Below are positions 35,011 to 42,737 of a stretch of DNA of 64,000 nt, in pieces (the stretch's first letter is position 1; each line of letters starts with the position of its first letter). The notes beneath the pieces are model-generated. The model was not told the origin of the DNA. It saw only the letters and a list, made by a program, of their open reading frames with translations, and did not search any database. Position numbers and translations under genes: made by a program. Origin of the DNA: JAEUKA01 sp035328405 (GTDB lineage: Bacteria > Myxococcota_A > Polyangia > Palsa-1104 > JAEUJZ01); contig DAOLIT010000005.1 in NCBI GenBank assembly GCA_035328405.1, positions 43,110-107,109 on the forward strand, read 5' to 3'.

Positions 35011-35549
35011 CGCAGCACCCGCTTTGCGCTTGGCCCGTCGTAGCCGATGTGCGGCCACACTTCCTCGTGGTCATAGAACACCAAACAAAAGAACTTCCGA
35101 AACGCGAGCGTCACCTGCCGCAAAAGCAGCCGTTCGCTTTGGCTCCACGCCAAAAAAAGAGCCAGCCGCTTCTGAGCAGGCAAATGGCTGAACGTCGCCG
35201 CCCGCCCCGAAAACCACACCGGCCCAAATTCCACAAGCGTCAACGCCATCCGCAAATCCGACGCCACAAATTCCGGTTCATCCGCCAAAAAATGGTCGAA
35301 CGCCTCGGGCAACAAAAGCTCCCGCGCCCCTTTCGGAAAGCCGTTTCCTGCCGGCAAGATCGCCTCGGCCAGCGCCGACAGCGTCCGAAAGTCTTGCGCC
35401 GACAGCGCCCGCAGACCCAGATGGTCTTGTGCGCACCCTCGCAAACCCAAAAGCCCGCCTGTTCCCCCGCCCACGAGCAACGCAAACCCTGCAAGCGAAT
35501 ACCGCAAAAAACGCCGCCGAGCCAAACATGCAAAGGGGTTCGCCGTCAT
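35007..35549 (-). CDS. Gluconate 2-dehydrogenase subunit 3 family protein, Tat-exported
   Basis: 180 residues from MTANPFACLARRRFLRYSLA. The N-terminus carries a twin-arginine motif (ARRRFLRYS) followed by a hydrophobic stretch (FALLVGGGTGGLLGL), so a folded subunit would be exported by Tat and could carry the GMC subunit with it. The family signature is near the C-terminus: VFYDHEEVWPHIGYDGP. The middle has the ILPAGNGFPKGA segment common in subunit 3. I choose ATG 35549; the frame continues upstream but without protein-like sequence. It overlaps the GMC gene by four bases. Confidence 0.88.
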   Translation of the reverse strand: MTANPFACLARRRFLRYSLAGFALLVGGGTGGLLGLRGCAQDHLGLRALSAQDFRTLSALAEAILPAGNGFPKGARELLLPEAFDHFLADEPEFVASDLRMALTLVEFGPVWFSGRAATFSHLPAQKRLALFLAWSQSERLLLRQVTLAFRKFFCLVFYDHEEVWPHIGYDGPSAKRVLR

Positions 35550-35708
35550 CACTGCCAACCACCCGCATCTGTACCAAAGTTTCAAACAAACCAGACAAAC
35601 AATCCCCCATCCCCCCACTTCCCCCACCCAAGACCCCACAAACCGGCTTCCAGTGCTTGACTTTCCCGAACCCTTAACGGTAAGCGCATCCATCGGAAAG
35701 CGATCGCG

Positions 35709-36455
35709 ATGGAGCAGATGCACCTCTACGAACACGGCGGCCACACCACCTTCTTGAAAAAGGACCCGAGCGCTCGCGTCTCACAAAAAAGAGAAGCCTC
35801 CACTCGGTGCTCTACACCAACGTTCCTGGAATTTTTCGCTGGCAGTGGTTTGGTGGCAGAGGGTTTGCGAAACCATTTCCGTGCGGTGTGGGCCAATGAT
35901 CAATGCCCCAAGAAAGCCGCCGTTTATACAGCAAACCACGGTTCCGAAGGTTTCCATTTGGGTTCGATCGCGGATGTAGAGGGATCTCAATTGCCGGCTT
36001 GCCCCTTGGCTTGGGCCTCTTTTGCTCACAACATCGGCCTTCTTTCTCGAAAACACCGCGCATTGCTCGAGCAACTACCCCCGCATGATCGCTTTGTTGC
36101 ACCAGGCTACAAACGCACTCGTCAAGGCAAACAAGTCTTGGAGCTTCGATTTGACGACCTCTCTGGCTGTCTGCGAACGCCTGAAGGGGGCAGCAGCCGT
36201 CAAACACTCGTCATCAAGACCAAAGACGGCTTGCAAAGTCGCTTGATTACGATTCGCGAAGCCGCTCGACTCATGGGCGCACCGGATTCGTACAGGTTTT
36301 TGGGCAGCTACAACGATCAATACAAAGCCTTGGGCGATGCCGTGGCAGTGCCCGTCTCACAATGGCTCGCCGAACACCTGCTTTCGCCCCTCGTCCAATC
36401 CCACAACCTCGCCAAACGTCACTACCAAGTGCATGCCCTGATGAGGATGATGTGA
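35709..36455 (+). pseudogene. DNA cytosine-5 methyltransferase with internal deletion of the catalytic motifs
   Basis: 248 codons. Motif I is intact (FLEFFAGSGLVAEGL, SAM-binding), and the C-terminal part contains the target-recognition and motif IX/X region (RFDDLSGCLRTPEGGSSRQ, ITIREAARLMGAPDSY, YKALGDAVAVPVSQWLAEHL). Between them the frame jumps from CPLAWASF straight to AHNIGLLSRKHRALLEQLP: the segment that should begin with PCQ (motif IV, the catalytic Cys) through motif VIII is missing, roughly 100-150 codons. The frame stays open, so the deletion is in phase. The protein could bind SAM but not methylate. A GGAAAG site precedes ATG 35709. No restriction enzyme gene adjoins it; the next DNA is the repeat array and an assembly gap. 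Confidence 0.78.
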
Positions 36456-36665
36456 ATCAACCCGGATAGACAAACCTCGCTGGGATTTGACCTCAAGTCC
36501 ATCTGGGATGTTGGAAGGGTGGTTTCCCTTTTTCGCCGGCCCTGTTGGATATGGCTTCGTTCGGTCTGGAAGAAGGCCGTAATCAGCCTCTGGCCAGTAC
36601 AAGTCAGGATACGTACTGCGGTTGTTCTTTGTCAGACCTACTTTCTCGCAAAGAACACCACAAAT

Positions 36666-36773
36666 ACCGGCTTCACACTGGGGTCGAGGGTCGAAAAAAG
36701 ACCACGCACCGGCTTCAAACTGGGGTCGAGGGTCGAAAAAAGACCACGCACCGGCTTCAAACTGGGGTCGAGG
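36666..36773. repeat. 42-bp tandem repeats, block 1 (left of first gap)
   Basis: ACCGGCTTCA recurs at 36666, 36708 and 36750, a strict 42-bp period, and the array runs into the assembly gap. Each unit contains GGTCGAAAAAAGACC, which can form a GGTC/GACC hairpin, and CTGGGGTCGAG. The preceding bases 36456-36665 hold no gene that I recognise. Confidence 0.92.
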
Positions 36774-36873
36774 NNNNNNNNNNNNNNNNNNNNNNNNNNN
36801 NNNNNNNNNNNNNNNNNNNNNNNNNNNNNNNNNNNNNNNNNNNNNNNNNNNNNNNNNNNNNNNNNNNNNNNNN
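36774..36873. other. Assembly gap of 100 N
   Basis: Exactly 100 N, the usual placeholder for a gap of unknown length. It lies inside a tandem repeat, so real copy number is unknown. Confidence 0.99.
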
Positions 36874-37093
36874 GTCGATTTAGGGCGGTGTAACCGGCTT
36901 CAAACTGGGGCGAGGGTCGGTTTGAGATGGATTCATCCTCTCAAATCAGGGTCCGGGGTCGGTTTGAGATGGATTCATCCTCTCAAATCAGGGTCCAGGG
37001 TCGGTTTGAGATGGATTGATCCTCTCAAATCAGGGTCCAGGGTCGGTTTGAGATGGATTCATCCTCTCAAATCAGGGTCCGGGGTCGGTTTGA
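36874..37093. repeat. 42-bp tandem repeats, block 2 (two 21-bp halves, inverted)
   Basis: TTTGAGATGGAT starts at 36921, 36963, 37005, 37047, and again (truncated) at 37089: a strict 42-bp period. Each unit contains TTTGAGA-T-GGAT then ATCC-TCTCAAA, an inverted repeat that folds to an 11-bp hairpin with one bulged T, so the 42-bp period is two 21-bp half-units facing each other. Block 2 opens with a link sequence (GTCGATTTAGGGCGGTGTAA then CCGGCTTCAAACTGGGGCGA) that combines block 1 and block 2 elements. Confidence 0.93.
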
Positions 37094-37193
37094 NNNNNNN
37101 NNNNNNNNNNNNNNNNNNNNNNNNNNNNNNNNNNNNNNNNNNNNNNNNNNNNNNNNNNNNNNNNNNNNNNNNNNNNNNNNNNNNNNNNNNNNN
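37094..37193. other. Assembly gap of 100 N
   Basis: A second run of exactly 100 N within the same repeat array. Confidence 0.99.
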
Positions 37194-37320
37194 TCATCCT
37201 CTCAAATCAGGGTCCAGGGTCGGTTTGAGATGGATTGATCCTCTCAAAACAGGGTCGGGGGTCGGTTTTAGGCGGTGCAACCCTCTTCAAACTGGGTCGG
37301 AGGTTGATTTGAGAGGGTTC
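37194..37320. repeat. 42-bp tandem repeats, block 3 (right of second gap)
   Basis: The same TTTGAGATGGAT/TCTCAAA units resume, then decay into variant units (GGTTTTAGGCGGTGCAACCC, TTCAAACTGGGTCGGAGG, TTGATTTGAGAGGGTTCAAC) just before the 3' end of the vWA gene. Confidence 0.88.
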
Positions 37321-37353
37321 AACCCACGAAGCGTTGTGGGTGCGGGAAGGGTT

Positions 37354-38667
37354 TTAGCGGCTGCGGCGTCTTCTGGCGGCGAGGAGGAAAAGAAGCAAGA
37401 GCGCAGAGGCGGACAGGGACACGCCGCCTGCACCACCGGGCACGGCGGAACAGCCGCGCATGCTGCCGCCGTCAAACTCGCCGTCCTTGTTGTCGTCTGG
37501 GAGTGGCTCTTCGGTCACGATGAGCTCGCAGCTTCCATCCCAATTGACGCAGCGGGTGCCGGTCGGACACCGAGTCCACCTGCACGGATCATCCACGCAG
37601 GTGCCGCTTTGGCAACGCGCGGTGCCTTTGCACTGCTTGTCGGGAGGCAAACCCTGGCACAGGGCATCGGGGACGCAGTGTTTTTGTGTGGTGTCGCAGA
37701 CAAGACCCGCCGCGCAGAAATACGGGCAAGGATACGGGGCGCACGCGCCGTGGTCGCAACGGGTGCCTTTGGCGCACGGCTTGGTGCAGGCGCTGACGCA
37801 AATGCCAGGGGTGGTTCCGTCGCTGGAACAATAGGAGTTTTTGGCCCCGCAGGTGACGCCCGAACAGGGATTCGCTCGGCATTCGCCCTTGACGCACAGG
37901 TCGCCGGGCGTGGGGCAACCGTTGGAATAACAAGTGTCATCGCACACGCCGCCCGAACCCACGTCGCCGCCGCCCGTGATGATCTCCAAAATGTCGGTGA
38001 GGGCTTTGTTCAAGTCCTCGGCGTTGTCGGCTTTGTAGAATCTCTCCGGCGTGGTTGCGGGTTTGCCGCCCGCGTCGGCCATTTGGGTCAGGCACAGGAT
38101 TTCGCTGGAACCCAAGCCGCCGCCAAAACCGACCACAAAGGTCGCGATGGAGGGACTGGCGGACGCAGCCTGGCGAATCATGCCGACCGTGCCGCTGCAC
38201 GAGTCGGGTTCACCGCTGCAGCCGGGCCCGCCGTCCGTGATGAAGACCACATATTGTTTGCGATCGGGATCGCGCATCTCTTTGATCGCCTGGGCATCTC
38301 GCATGGCGCTGCCAGACGGCGTGCCGCCGCTCGGACCGTTGGCGTCAATGGCGGCTTTGATCTTGTCTTTGGTCTTGTAGTCGGGCGGGGTCACAAGCTG
38401 TGAGCCGCAACCGCTGCCTCCGAGCGGGGGAAAAATCGACATGCCGATGGGAAATTGGCCATCCCACTTGTCGAGAACTTTGTTGACAGCGGCTTTGGCG
38501 ACATTCCAGCGGGTGCCGGCACCAGGAACGGTGCTGGACATGGAACCGGAACGGTCGAGGACGAAGTGAACATTGGGGCATTTGGCGGCGTCAGCGGCCT
38601 GGGCGAACAGGCCGACGCACAGAGCCACCATCGACGCCATGGAACGCGAAGCTAAGCGAGGAAACAT
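37354..38667 (-). CDS. Secreted von Willebrand A protein with EGF-like repeats and MYXO-CTERM-like tail
   Basis: 437 residues. Signal peptide (MVALCVGLFAQAADA) followed at once by a vWA domain (about 28-235) with an intact MIDAS motif VLDRSGSMSS (DxSxS), GGTPSGSAM and TDGGPGCSG. The next 170 residues are Cys-rich, with repeated C-x-x-G-x-x-C patterns (DDTCYSNGCPTPGDLC, CPTGTRCVNWDGSC), likely EGF-like. The C-terminus reads RGCSAVPGG, a hydrophobic helix (SASALLLLFLLAA) and RRRRSR: the tripartite Cys-containing MYXO-CTERM sorting signal, which places the organism in or near Myxococcota. It should end up on the outer surface. The start has AAAGGAG at good spacing. Confidence 0.93.
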   Translation of the reverse strand: MFPRLASRSMASMVALCVGLFAQAADAAKCPNVHFVLDRSGSMSSTVPGAGTRWNVAKAAVNKVLDKWDGQFPIGMSIFPPLGGSGCGSQLVTPPDYKTKDKIKAAIDANGPSGGTPSGSAMRDAQAIKEMRDPDRKQYVVFITDGGPGCSGEPDSCSGTVGMIRQAASASPSIATFVVGFGGGLGSSEILCLTQMADAGGKPATTPERFYKADNAEDLNKALTDILEIITGGGDVGSGGVCDDTCYSNGCPTPGDLCVKGECRANPCSGVTCGAKNSYCSSDGTTPGICVSACTKPCAKGTRCDHGACAPYPCPYFCAAGLVCDTTQKHCVPDALCQGLPPDKQCKGTARCQSGTCVDDPCRWTRCPTGTRCVNWDGSCELIVTEEPLPDDNKDGEFDGGSMRGCSAVPGGAGGVSLSASALLLLFLLAARRRRSR

Positions 38668-38799
38668 GGGGCAACACTCCTTTCGATCAAGTGGGCCAGA
38701 ACGGCTGGCCGATGAAGTTGGTCAATGAATTGACCCTAGCGTTGGGCAGATCACATCACAAACCTCTGACCTAGCAAAGGGTTTCGATGGATGTATCAG

Positions 38800-38832
38800 C
38801 CCGATCGCATCCCGATCGCATCCCGATCGCAT
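38800..38832. repeat. Three 11-bp tandem repeats
   Basis: CCCGATCGCAT is present three times head to tail at 38800-38832, downstream of the radical SAM gene. Likely trivial; no partner gene. Confidence 0.9.
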
Positions 38833-38851
38833 CGCCCCGCTGGGTGTGGAA

Positions 38852-39853
38852 TCAATCGATGGGGAAGGGGCAGCGTTTGGGGGCAGAGAACGTGGCCAGA
38901 TGGTGGAGCAAATCGGCTGGGCTTTTTGCGACGACATCGGGCTCGGGTTGATAAACGCATGCTCGAAAGGCGAGCGGGCCCAGGGCTTTTTCCTCTTTGC
39001 TCGCTGGGGACAGATCGGGGCGGGCGGGGCAATCGCCCAAACCCAAAATGCGAGCCTCGACGTAACAATCCAGAAAGAGGCGGTTGTGAAGCTCTTTGTG
39101 CAAAAGCGGTGCGAGCCGAGACAGCGCAGACAGCCAAAACGCCCGATCACAGAACGGGGGCGGAGGCTTGAGGGCGGACAACGCAACCTTGTGTACCTGC
39201 GGCACAGCGATGAGCTCGGCCAAAAGACCGGACAGCAGCCTTTCGGCAAACGCCTGGCTCGAAAGGGTCACGATGAGCACCTTTTCAAGCTGTGCGGGCA
39301 ACCGGGACAGCACGTCTCCGACCTCGCGCGGGTCCACGCGCCCCTCTTTGCGAGGCCCCTTTTCTTCATCGACTGACAAGTTCAGGCGATGGACGTGTTC
39401 CCATGTGGTTTCGGGCAAAGACAGCGCGCACGCCATCGTGGTGGTGATCGTGACGCGCTGCGAAAAACCGGCGGCAAGTCGAGTCAGCTCACACAGCGCC
39501 GCAAACGACGGTTCCCACGGTTCGGACACGGAAAGGGCCAACTCACTTGTGCGCCGGTTTTGGGCCAAGTGGGACACGACCTCACGAAGGGCCGAAAGCG
39601 CCCCCGAACCTGCAAGACCGCTTTGCGCGGTGCCTGGGCGCGCTCCCAAATAACAATAAGGACATTTCACATGGCAGCGGCCTCCGTCGAAATGAACGGA
39701 CAAAACGCCGAGGGACGGCCCAGGCTCACTTGCGCGAGCATTCCCATTGTCGCCAAAACTACATGGACTACATGGACCACATGAATCGCTGTGTCCGCTT
39801 GTACCCACAACGGCACCGCTTGGCTGCATCACCGGCAAGAAAGTTCGTCGCAT
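38852..39853 (-). CDS. Radical SAM protein with additional N-terminal cysteines
   Basis: 333 residues. The radical SAM cluster motif is CHVKCPYCYLG (CxxxCxxC) at about residues 60-70, preceded by LSVHFDGG. A further cluster DSCGPCSPCSFGDN lies at 23-36, outside the usual motif. The middle continues the SAM barrel (ITTTMACALSLPETT, HRLNLSVDEEKG, VLIVTLSSQAF, KVALSALKPPPPF). Three further Cys near the C-terminus (CYVEARILGLGDCPAR and FRACVYQP) could support a second cluster. Substrate and pathway unknown. The ATG start has AAGGTG upstream. It is divergent from the PP2C gene, which begins only 41 bases away. Confidence 0.85.
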   Translation of the reverse strand: MRRTFLPVMQPSGAVVGTSGHSDSCGPCSPCSFGDNGNARASEPGPSLGVLSVHFDGGRCHVKCPYCYLGARPGTAQSGLAGSGALSALREVVSHLAQNRRTSELALSVSEPWEPSFAALCELTRLAAGFSQRVTITTTMACALSLPETTWEHVHRLNLSVDEEKGPRKEGRVDPREVGDVLSRLPAQLEKVLIVTLSSQAFAERLLSGLLAELIAVPQVHKVALSALKPPPPFCDRAFWLSALSRLAPLLHKELHNRLFLDCYVEARILGLGDCPARPDLSPASKEEKALGPLAFRACVYQPEPDVVAKSPADLLHHLATFSAPKRCPFPID

Positions 39854-39894
39854 TGACAGGGCACCTTTTTACGGAATATCGTCGAAAATACTTC

Positions 39895-40632
39895 ATGATG
39901 CGTCTTGAACAAGCGGGCCGTACCCATGTGGGGCTGGTACGAGAGAAGAACGAAGATGCCATGCTGCTGGCACCCGACGTAGGTTTGTTCGTGGTGTGCG
40001 ATGGCATGGGCGGTCACGTCGGAGGGCAGGTCGCTTCCAACTTGGCGGTCCGAACGATCGACCAAGTGGTGCGCAGCCAAACGCTCGGGCCGCCAGAAGA
40101 TCGCGACGTTCTCGTCACAGCCATCAAAAGTGCAAACCTCGCGATTTTCAACCAAGCCCGCCAAGATCCCAGTTTGCACAACATGGGAACGACGGTGGTG
40201 GGCATTCGGCAGCAAGGCGATCACTTGCACGTTTGCCACGTGGGCGACAGCCGGATCTATCGAATGGTCTACACCTCGGCGGAGCTGCAACAAGTGACGC
40301 GCGACCATTCGCTCGTGAATCTGTACGAAGACAATCCCGAGCTGGCTCGGCGTTATGGTCCGCCCAATGACAACGTGATCGTACGCGCGGTCGGACTGCA
40401 CGAAGTCGTCGAAGTCGATCACCAATTGGTCCCGATGCAGCCCGGCGATGTGTATTTGCTGTGCTGCGACGGTCTGACCGACATGGTGGATGACTGGATT
40501 CTGCGCGAGGTCATGGTCGAAGCAGCGACTGCTCCGACGCTGGATGAATCCTGCGATGCGCTGATTCGCGCTGCGCTGAGTTTTGGCGGCGTGGACAACA
40601 CCACCGCCATTCTTCTGCGCATCGCACCGTAA
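39895..40632 (+). CDS. PP2C-type Ser/Thr protein phosphatase
   Basis: 245 residues starting MMRLEQAGRTHVGLVRE; the longer upstream frame is not protein-like and overlaps the divergent gene. Bacterial PP2C motifs in order: VREKNEDAMLL (motif 1, Asp), FVVCDGMGGHVGG (motif 2, metal-binding Asp and the MGGH), MGTTVVGIRQ, HVCHVGDSRIYRM, QVTRDHSLVN, LLCCDGLTDMVDDWILREV, and DNTTAILLRI (metal-binding Asp). A soluble phosphatase of this size usually dephosphorylates Ser/Thr kinase targets or FHA-partner proteins; such proteins include the FHA regulator at 30548. No kinase gene adjoins it. Confidence 0.93.
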   Translation: MMRLEQAGRTHVGLVREKNEDAMLLAPDVGLFVVCDGMGGHVGGQVASNLAVRTIDQVVRSQTLGPPEDRDVLVTAIKSANLAIFNQARQDPSLHNMGTTVVGIRQQGDHLHVCHVGDSRIYRMVYTSAELQQVTRDHSLVNLYEDNPELARRYGPPNDNVIVRAVGLHEVVEVDHQLVPMQPGDVYLLCCDGLTDMVDDWILREVMVEAATAPTLDESCDALIRAALSFGGVDNTTAILLRIAP

Positions 40633-40677
40633 AACGCCGTTCCCCCGCCCCCCAAAACACCCCCGAAAAACACCGCC

Positions 40678-40697
40678 CCGGTTTGTTGAACCGGTTT
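40678..40697. terminator. Possible bidirectional terminator between convergent genes
   Basis: CCGGTT-TGTTG-AACCGG-TTT lies in the 84-base gap between the converging PP2C gene and the lipoprotein gene. The stem has only six pairs and the T run is short, so this is a weak candidate. Confidence 0.25.
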
Positions 40698-40716
40698 GCC
40701 AAACCCGATCTCCCGA

Positions 40717-41211
40717 TCAGAAACCCGCCGTGAACAGCCAGCGATCCCCGTCGCGTTGCAATTCCAGCCGTTTGTCGTTTTGGCGGCGCTCCCACTTTTC
40801 GCCTAGATCGGTTTGAAGCTGAAAACTCAGGTCGTACCGGATGTCCACCACGGCACGGTCGGTGCTGACTTTGATGTCTCGATATCGAATCAGATAGCGC
40901 ATCCAGCGCACGGCAGAAAGCCGCGTCTCGAGCACCCGTTTGAGGCCCGCATACGCATAGTCGTCTTGCGCCGATGGTGTGCCCGAGTCCTCGTAATAAT
41001 TCGGATGCGCCATGGACAACAGCTTGCTTGCGTCCCGTTGTTCCATGGCGACGCGGTATTCCTCGACGCGCAAAAGCAGCGAGCGATGCAGCGGCGTGTC
41101 CGCAATTTTGGTTCCCGGAATCGGCGTGAGCGTCGCACAACCCGGCAACGCGCAGGCCAAAAGACCAAAGAGCAACACAACACGCACGGAACAAGACGAA
41201 AACGCATTCAT
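40717..41211 (-). CDS. Hypothetical lipoprotein
   Basis: 164 residues from MNAFSSCSVRVVLLFGLLAC; lipobox ALPGCAT places the lipidated Cys at about residue 26. The mature part is predicted as an alpha+beta domain of about 135 residues (YRVAMEQRDASKLLSMAHPN, RYRDIKVSTDRAVVDIRYDL, WERRQNDKRLELQRDGDRWL), similar in style to NTF2/SnoaL-like lipoproteins, in which the C-terminal strand contains a Trp. I do not assign a function. Convergent with the PP2C gene. The ORF extends to 41247 but that part precedes the start I prefer. Confidence 0.75.
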   Translation of the reverse strand: MNAFSSCSVRVVLLFGLLACALPGCATLTPIPGTKIADTPLHRSLLLRVEEYRVAMEQRDASKLLSMAHPNYYEDSGTPSAQDDYAYAGLKRVLETRLSAVRWMRYLIRYRDIKVSTDRAVVDIRYDLSFQLQTDLGEKWERRQNDKRLELQRDGDRWLFTAGF

Positions 41212-41592
41212 GAGCGGAAAACCCCTGTTTTTTCTTGGCATCGGCATGGGAAACGGGATCGGAGTCGGCAGCGGATACCCTCGCGAGCAGAAGGCAAAAA
41301 CTCAAGAGAAAACCGCGTGACCCAAGGGCTGAAAATGCAAGGCAGGTGCCAACAGGACGAACGTCGGACGCCGGTGGAGTGCCACAGAAACCCCGCGCCA
41401 TCCTGACAGCAAACCGGAAAACCCGCGTGCCAACCTGTCACCAGAGCGAACTCGGGTAGGACACACGCAGGATGCGGAGGGCACAGGCAGGATGTGGAAG
41501 GCAAACGCTGACATTTACAAGCGATGCCGACGGCGCAAAACTAAGGCCTCGGGGCGTGGGCCAGCCGGGGACACGCAGGAGTCTTGCAAGCA
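41212..41592. other. Intergenic region without recognised gene
   Basis: 381 bases between the divergent lipoprotein and hemerythrin genes. I see no convincing reading frame, hairpin or promoter. Near its right end a 17-base word is imperfectly repeated at 41467 and 41487 (GCAGGATGCGGAGGGCA, then GCAGGATGTGGAAGGCA), 20 bases apart. Confidence 0.6.
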
Positions 41593-42000
41593 ATGGCGTA
41601 CTTTGAATGGGAGGACGAGTTCAGCATCGGTGTTCCGCGCATCGATCGGCAGCACATGCGCCTCATCGAGATCATCAACGATCTTCATGACGCCATGCGC
41701 GAACGCAAAGGACCCGAAACGCTGCGCGATCTCGTCGATGAAATGGCAGTGTACGCAGCGTCGCACTTCTCGCTGGAGGAGCGGCTGATGCTCAAGCACA
41801 ACTATCCCCGCATGCGTGGCCACAAGCTGCAGCACGAACTGTTCACGCAAAAAGTAATGGACCTGCAAAAGCGAATCGAAGAGAAAACGCTGGTGCTGTC
41901 CTTGGAAGTCATCACGTTTTTGCGCGACTGGTGGACCACGCACATCCTGTCGTCCGACCGAGCCATGGGCGCATTCCTTTCCTTGCGAGAAGTCCCATAG
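41593..42000 (+). CDS. Bacteriohemerythrin
   Basis: 135 residues from MAYFEWEDEFSIGV; an AGGAG site is 11 bases upstream of this ATG, so I prefer it to the TTG at 41584. The four helices bear all iron ligands: RIDRQHMRLIEIINDLH, HFSLEERLM, HKLQHELFTQKVMDL and DWWTTHILSSDRAMG. The protein binds O2 through a di-iron centre; roles proposed in bacteria include O2 storage, sensing and aerotaxis. It stands alone, 92 bases upstream of greB, and no chemotaxis domain is fused. Confidence 0.93.
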   Translation: MAYFEWEDEFSIGVPRIDRQHMRLIEIINDLHDAMRERKGPETLRDLVDEMAVYAASHFSLEERLMLKHNYPRMRGHKLQHELFTQKVMDLQKRIEEKTLVLSLEVITFLRDWWTTHILSSDRAMGAFLSLREVP

Positions 42001-42092
42001 TCCATTCCCAAGCAGCGCGGTGAAAAAGGGACGAGACCACAGCCGCTTTTGCACCGTATTCGGCTGTCAAGACGCGATACACTGGCCGGGCC

Positions 42093-42734
42093 GTGTCAGC
42101 CGAGACTTCATCCAAAAACCCGTCGCCTGGTCCCTCTAAAAACTACATCACGCCTGCCGGATTCCGACGCCTCCAGCGCGAGTTCGAGACGTTGCGTGGC
42201 AAGACCCGGCGCGAGGTCGTTGCGAAACTGTCCGAAGCCGCCGCCGAGGGCGACCGTTCCGAAAACGCCGAGTACATCTACCGCAAAAAGCAGCTTCGCC
42301 AAATCGACAGCCGCATCCGCCATTTGATGAAGCGCATGGCCATCGCGGAAGTCATCGACCCAAGCCACCACAAAAGCGACCGCATCACGTTCGGTTGTTT
42401 GGTTCAAATCGAAGACGAAAACGGCAAAGTCCTGCGCTATCAGCTCGTCGGAGAGGACGAAAGCGACCCCAAAGAAGGCCGCGTAAGCTACAAGTCTCCC
42501 ATCGGTCGCGCCCTCATCGGCAAGCGGGTGGACGACAGCGTGTCCGTCCAAGTCGCCGTCGGCACGCGCGAGCTGACCGTCCTTTCCATCGAATTTCCAA
42601 GCGGCGAGGCCCAAGCAGACGGGGGTCCCACCATCGCGGACCTCATGCTCGCTGCCCAACAGGCGTTGGCCGAAAACCCCGACGAGGGTGCTGCCGACGA
42701 CGCAAACGAAACCCAAAAAGACGCGGAGGCGTAA
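42093..42734 (+). CDS. greB: Transcription elongation factor GreB
   Basis: 213 residues from a GTG start. The N-terminal coiled coil carries the acidic tip (EAAAEGDRSENAEYIYRKKQ) that inserts into the RNA polymerase secondary channel and stimulates cleavage of backtracked RNA. The C-terminal FKBP-like domain includes ITFGCLVQIEDENGKVLRYQ and SPIGRALIGKRVDDSV. The tip Asp and Glu (GDRSENAEY) are conserved. A Pro/Ser-rich N-terminal segment and an acidic 40-residue C-terminal tail are longer than in E. coli GreB (158 residues). It precedes the IMPDH/GMPR-type gene by three bases, so the two share a transcript. Confidence 0.92.
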   Translation: MSAETSSKNPSPGPSKNYITPAGFRRLQREFETLRGKTRREVVAKLSEAAAEGDRSENAEYIYRKKQLRQIDSRIRHLMKRMAIAEVIDPSHHKSDRITFGCLVQIEDENGKVLRYQLVGEDESDPKEGRVSYKSPIGRALIGKRVDDSVSVQVAVGTRELTVLSIEFPSGEAQADGGPTIADLMLAAQQALAENPDEGAADDANETQKDAEA

Positions 42735-42737
42735 CGC

